Source: Bolinopsis microptera | Taxonomy: Eukaryota > Ctenophora > Tentaculata > Lobata > Bolinopsidae | Reading direction: 5' to 3' | Length of the DNA stretch: 64,000 nt | Assembly (NCBI RefSeq): GCF_026151205.1 | Contig: NC_087074.1 | Location: 10,139,226 to 10,203,225, forward strand | In this document: positions 63,814-64,000 of the stretch, piece after piece | Numbering within the stretch: position 1 is the first letter of the stretch | Layout: every line of letters begins with the position of its first letter | Made by a program: the position numbers and the translations under genes | Notes under the pieces: model-generated | The model's database searches: none | Told to the model about the DNA's origin: nothing | Seen by the model: the letters and a program-made list of their open reading frames with translations, nothing else

Positions 63814-64000
63814 GTAGGTTTTTTATTTTCATAAAACACATAAACCTTAAAACTGTTAGCATAAATACTTAATCATTCTATCGATACCTATGTTCTGCTT
63901 ATAATTTAACCGATCGCAGCCACAGTTATGTCCAATTAGAATTTAGATGTTAATTTTGGTAATTGGTGATGCTTGGTTAAACACATATCCATAATCACAA

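Overview
The window is AT-rich eukaryotic DNA from an animal, most likely an invertebrate. Evidence: spliceosomal GT-AG introns throughout, animal gene content (COG7, RPL23A, RPL5, acetoacetyl-CoA synthetase, a rhodopsin-like GPCR, a secreted Ig plus C-type-lectin protein, a VWC-like protein, a Ly6/uPAR-like protein, a BTB-kelch type gene), and a dense load of Penelope-like, non-LTR and small DNA transposons. I cannot name the species; a non-bilaterian or other invertebrate fits, but that is inference.

Layout. 1-7.4 kb is gene-dense on the plus strand: the 3' part of COG7 (nine exons, with a small membrane-protein ORF nested antisense in one intron), then RPL23A and RPL5 only about 230 bp apart. 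7.6-21 kb is a nest of repeats: a TIR element with a purine-rich core; a ~383-bp satellite peppered with ~80-130-bp micro-elements that carry target-site duplications; then an 8.8-kb inverted-repeat element (12252-21037, TSD TACTTA) whose right arm is split by a cassette of Penelope-like 5' sequence, an intact 577-codon MATE transporter ORF, and an inverted truncated copy of that ORF. 21.7-37.9 kb is a complete 17-exon acetoacetyl-CoA synthetase gene on the minus strand (656 aa by conceptual splicing). Its large introns hold an RFX X-box-like minisatellite, three copies of a structured element with compensatory base changes, transposons including a Merlin-like one, and an intronless GPCR gene. 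38-51 kb is retroelement-rich: a non-LTR RT remnant broken by a palindrome, a complete young Penelope-like element (41384-46090, TSD ATTTCATAA), other pol fragments and more micro-elements. 51.5-56.1 kb has two minus-strand secreted-protein genes (Ig+CTLD; VWC-like), the second preceded by 27 copies of a 10-bp repeat. 59.6-61.7 kb has a long TG microsatellite and a GPI-anchored Ly6-like gene; the end of the window enters a BTB-domain gene on the plus strand.

How things fit: the host genes are ordinary housekeeping, Golgi, ketone-body-metabolism and secreted/receptor genes with no evident joint pathway. The most unusual biology is in the mobile DNA: an apparent capture of a host MATE ORF behind Penelope-like 5' sequence, several families of micro-elements bounded by TTG...YAA, G-run-capped inverted-repeat elements, and structured tandem elements with covariation. 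Gene exon boundaries were worked out by hand from splice sites, reading phase and remembered family conservation, and no alignment was run.
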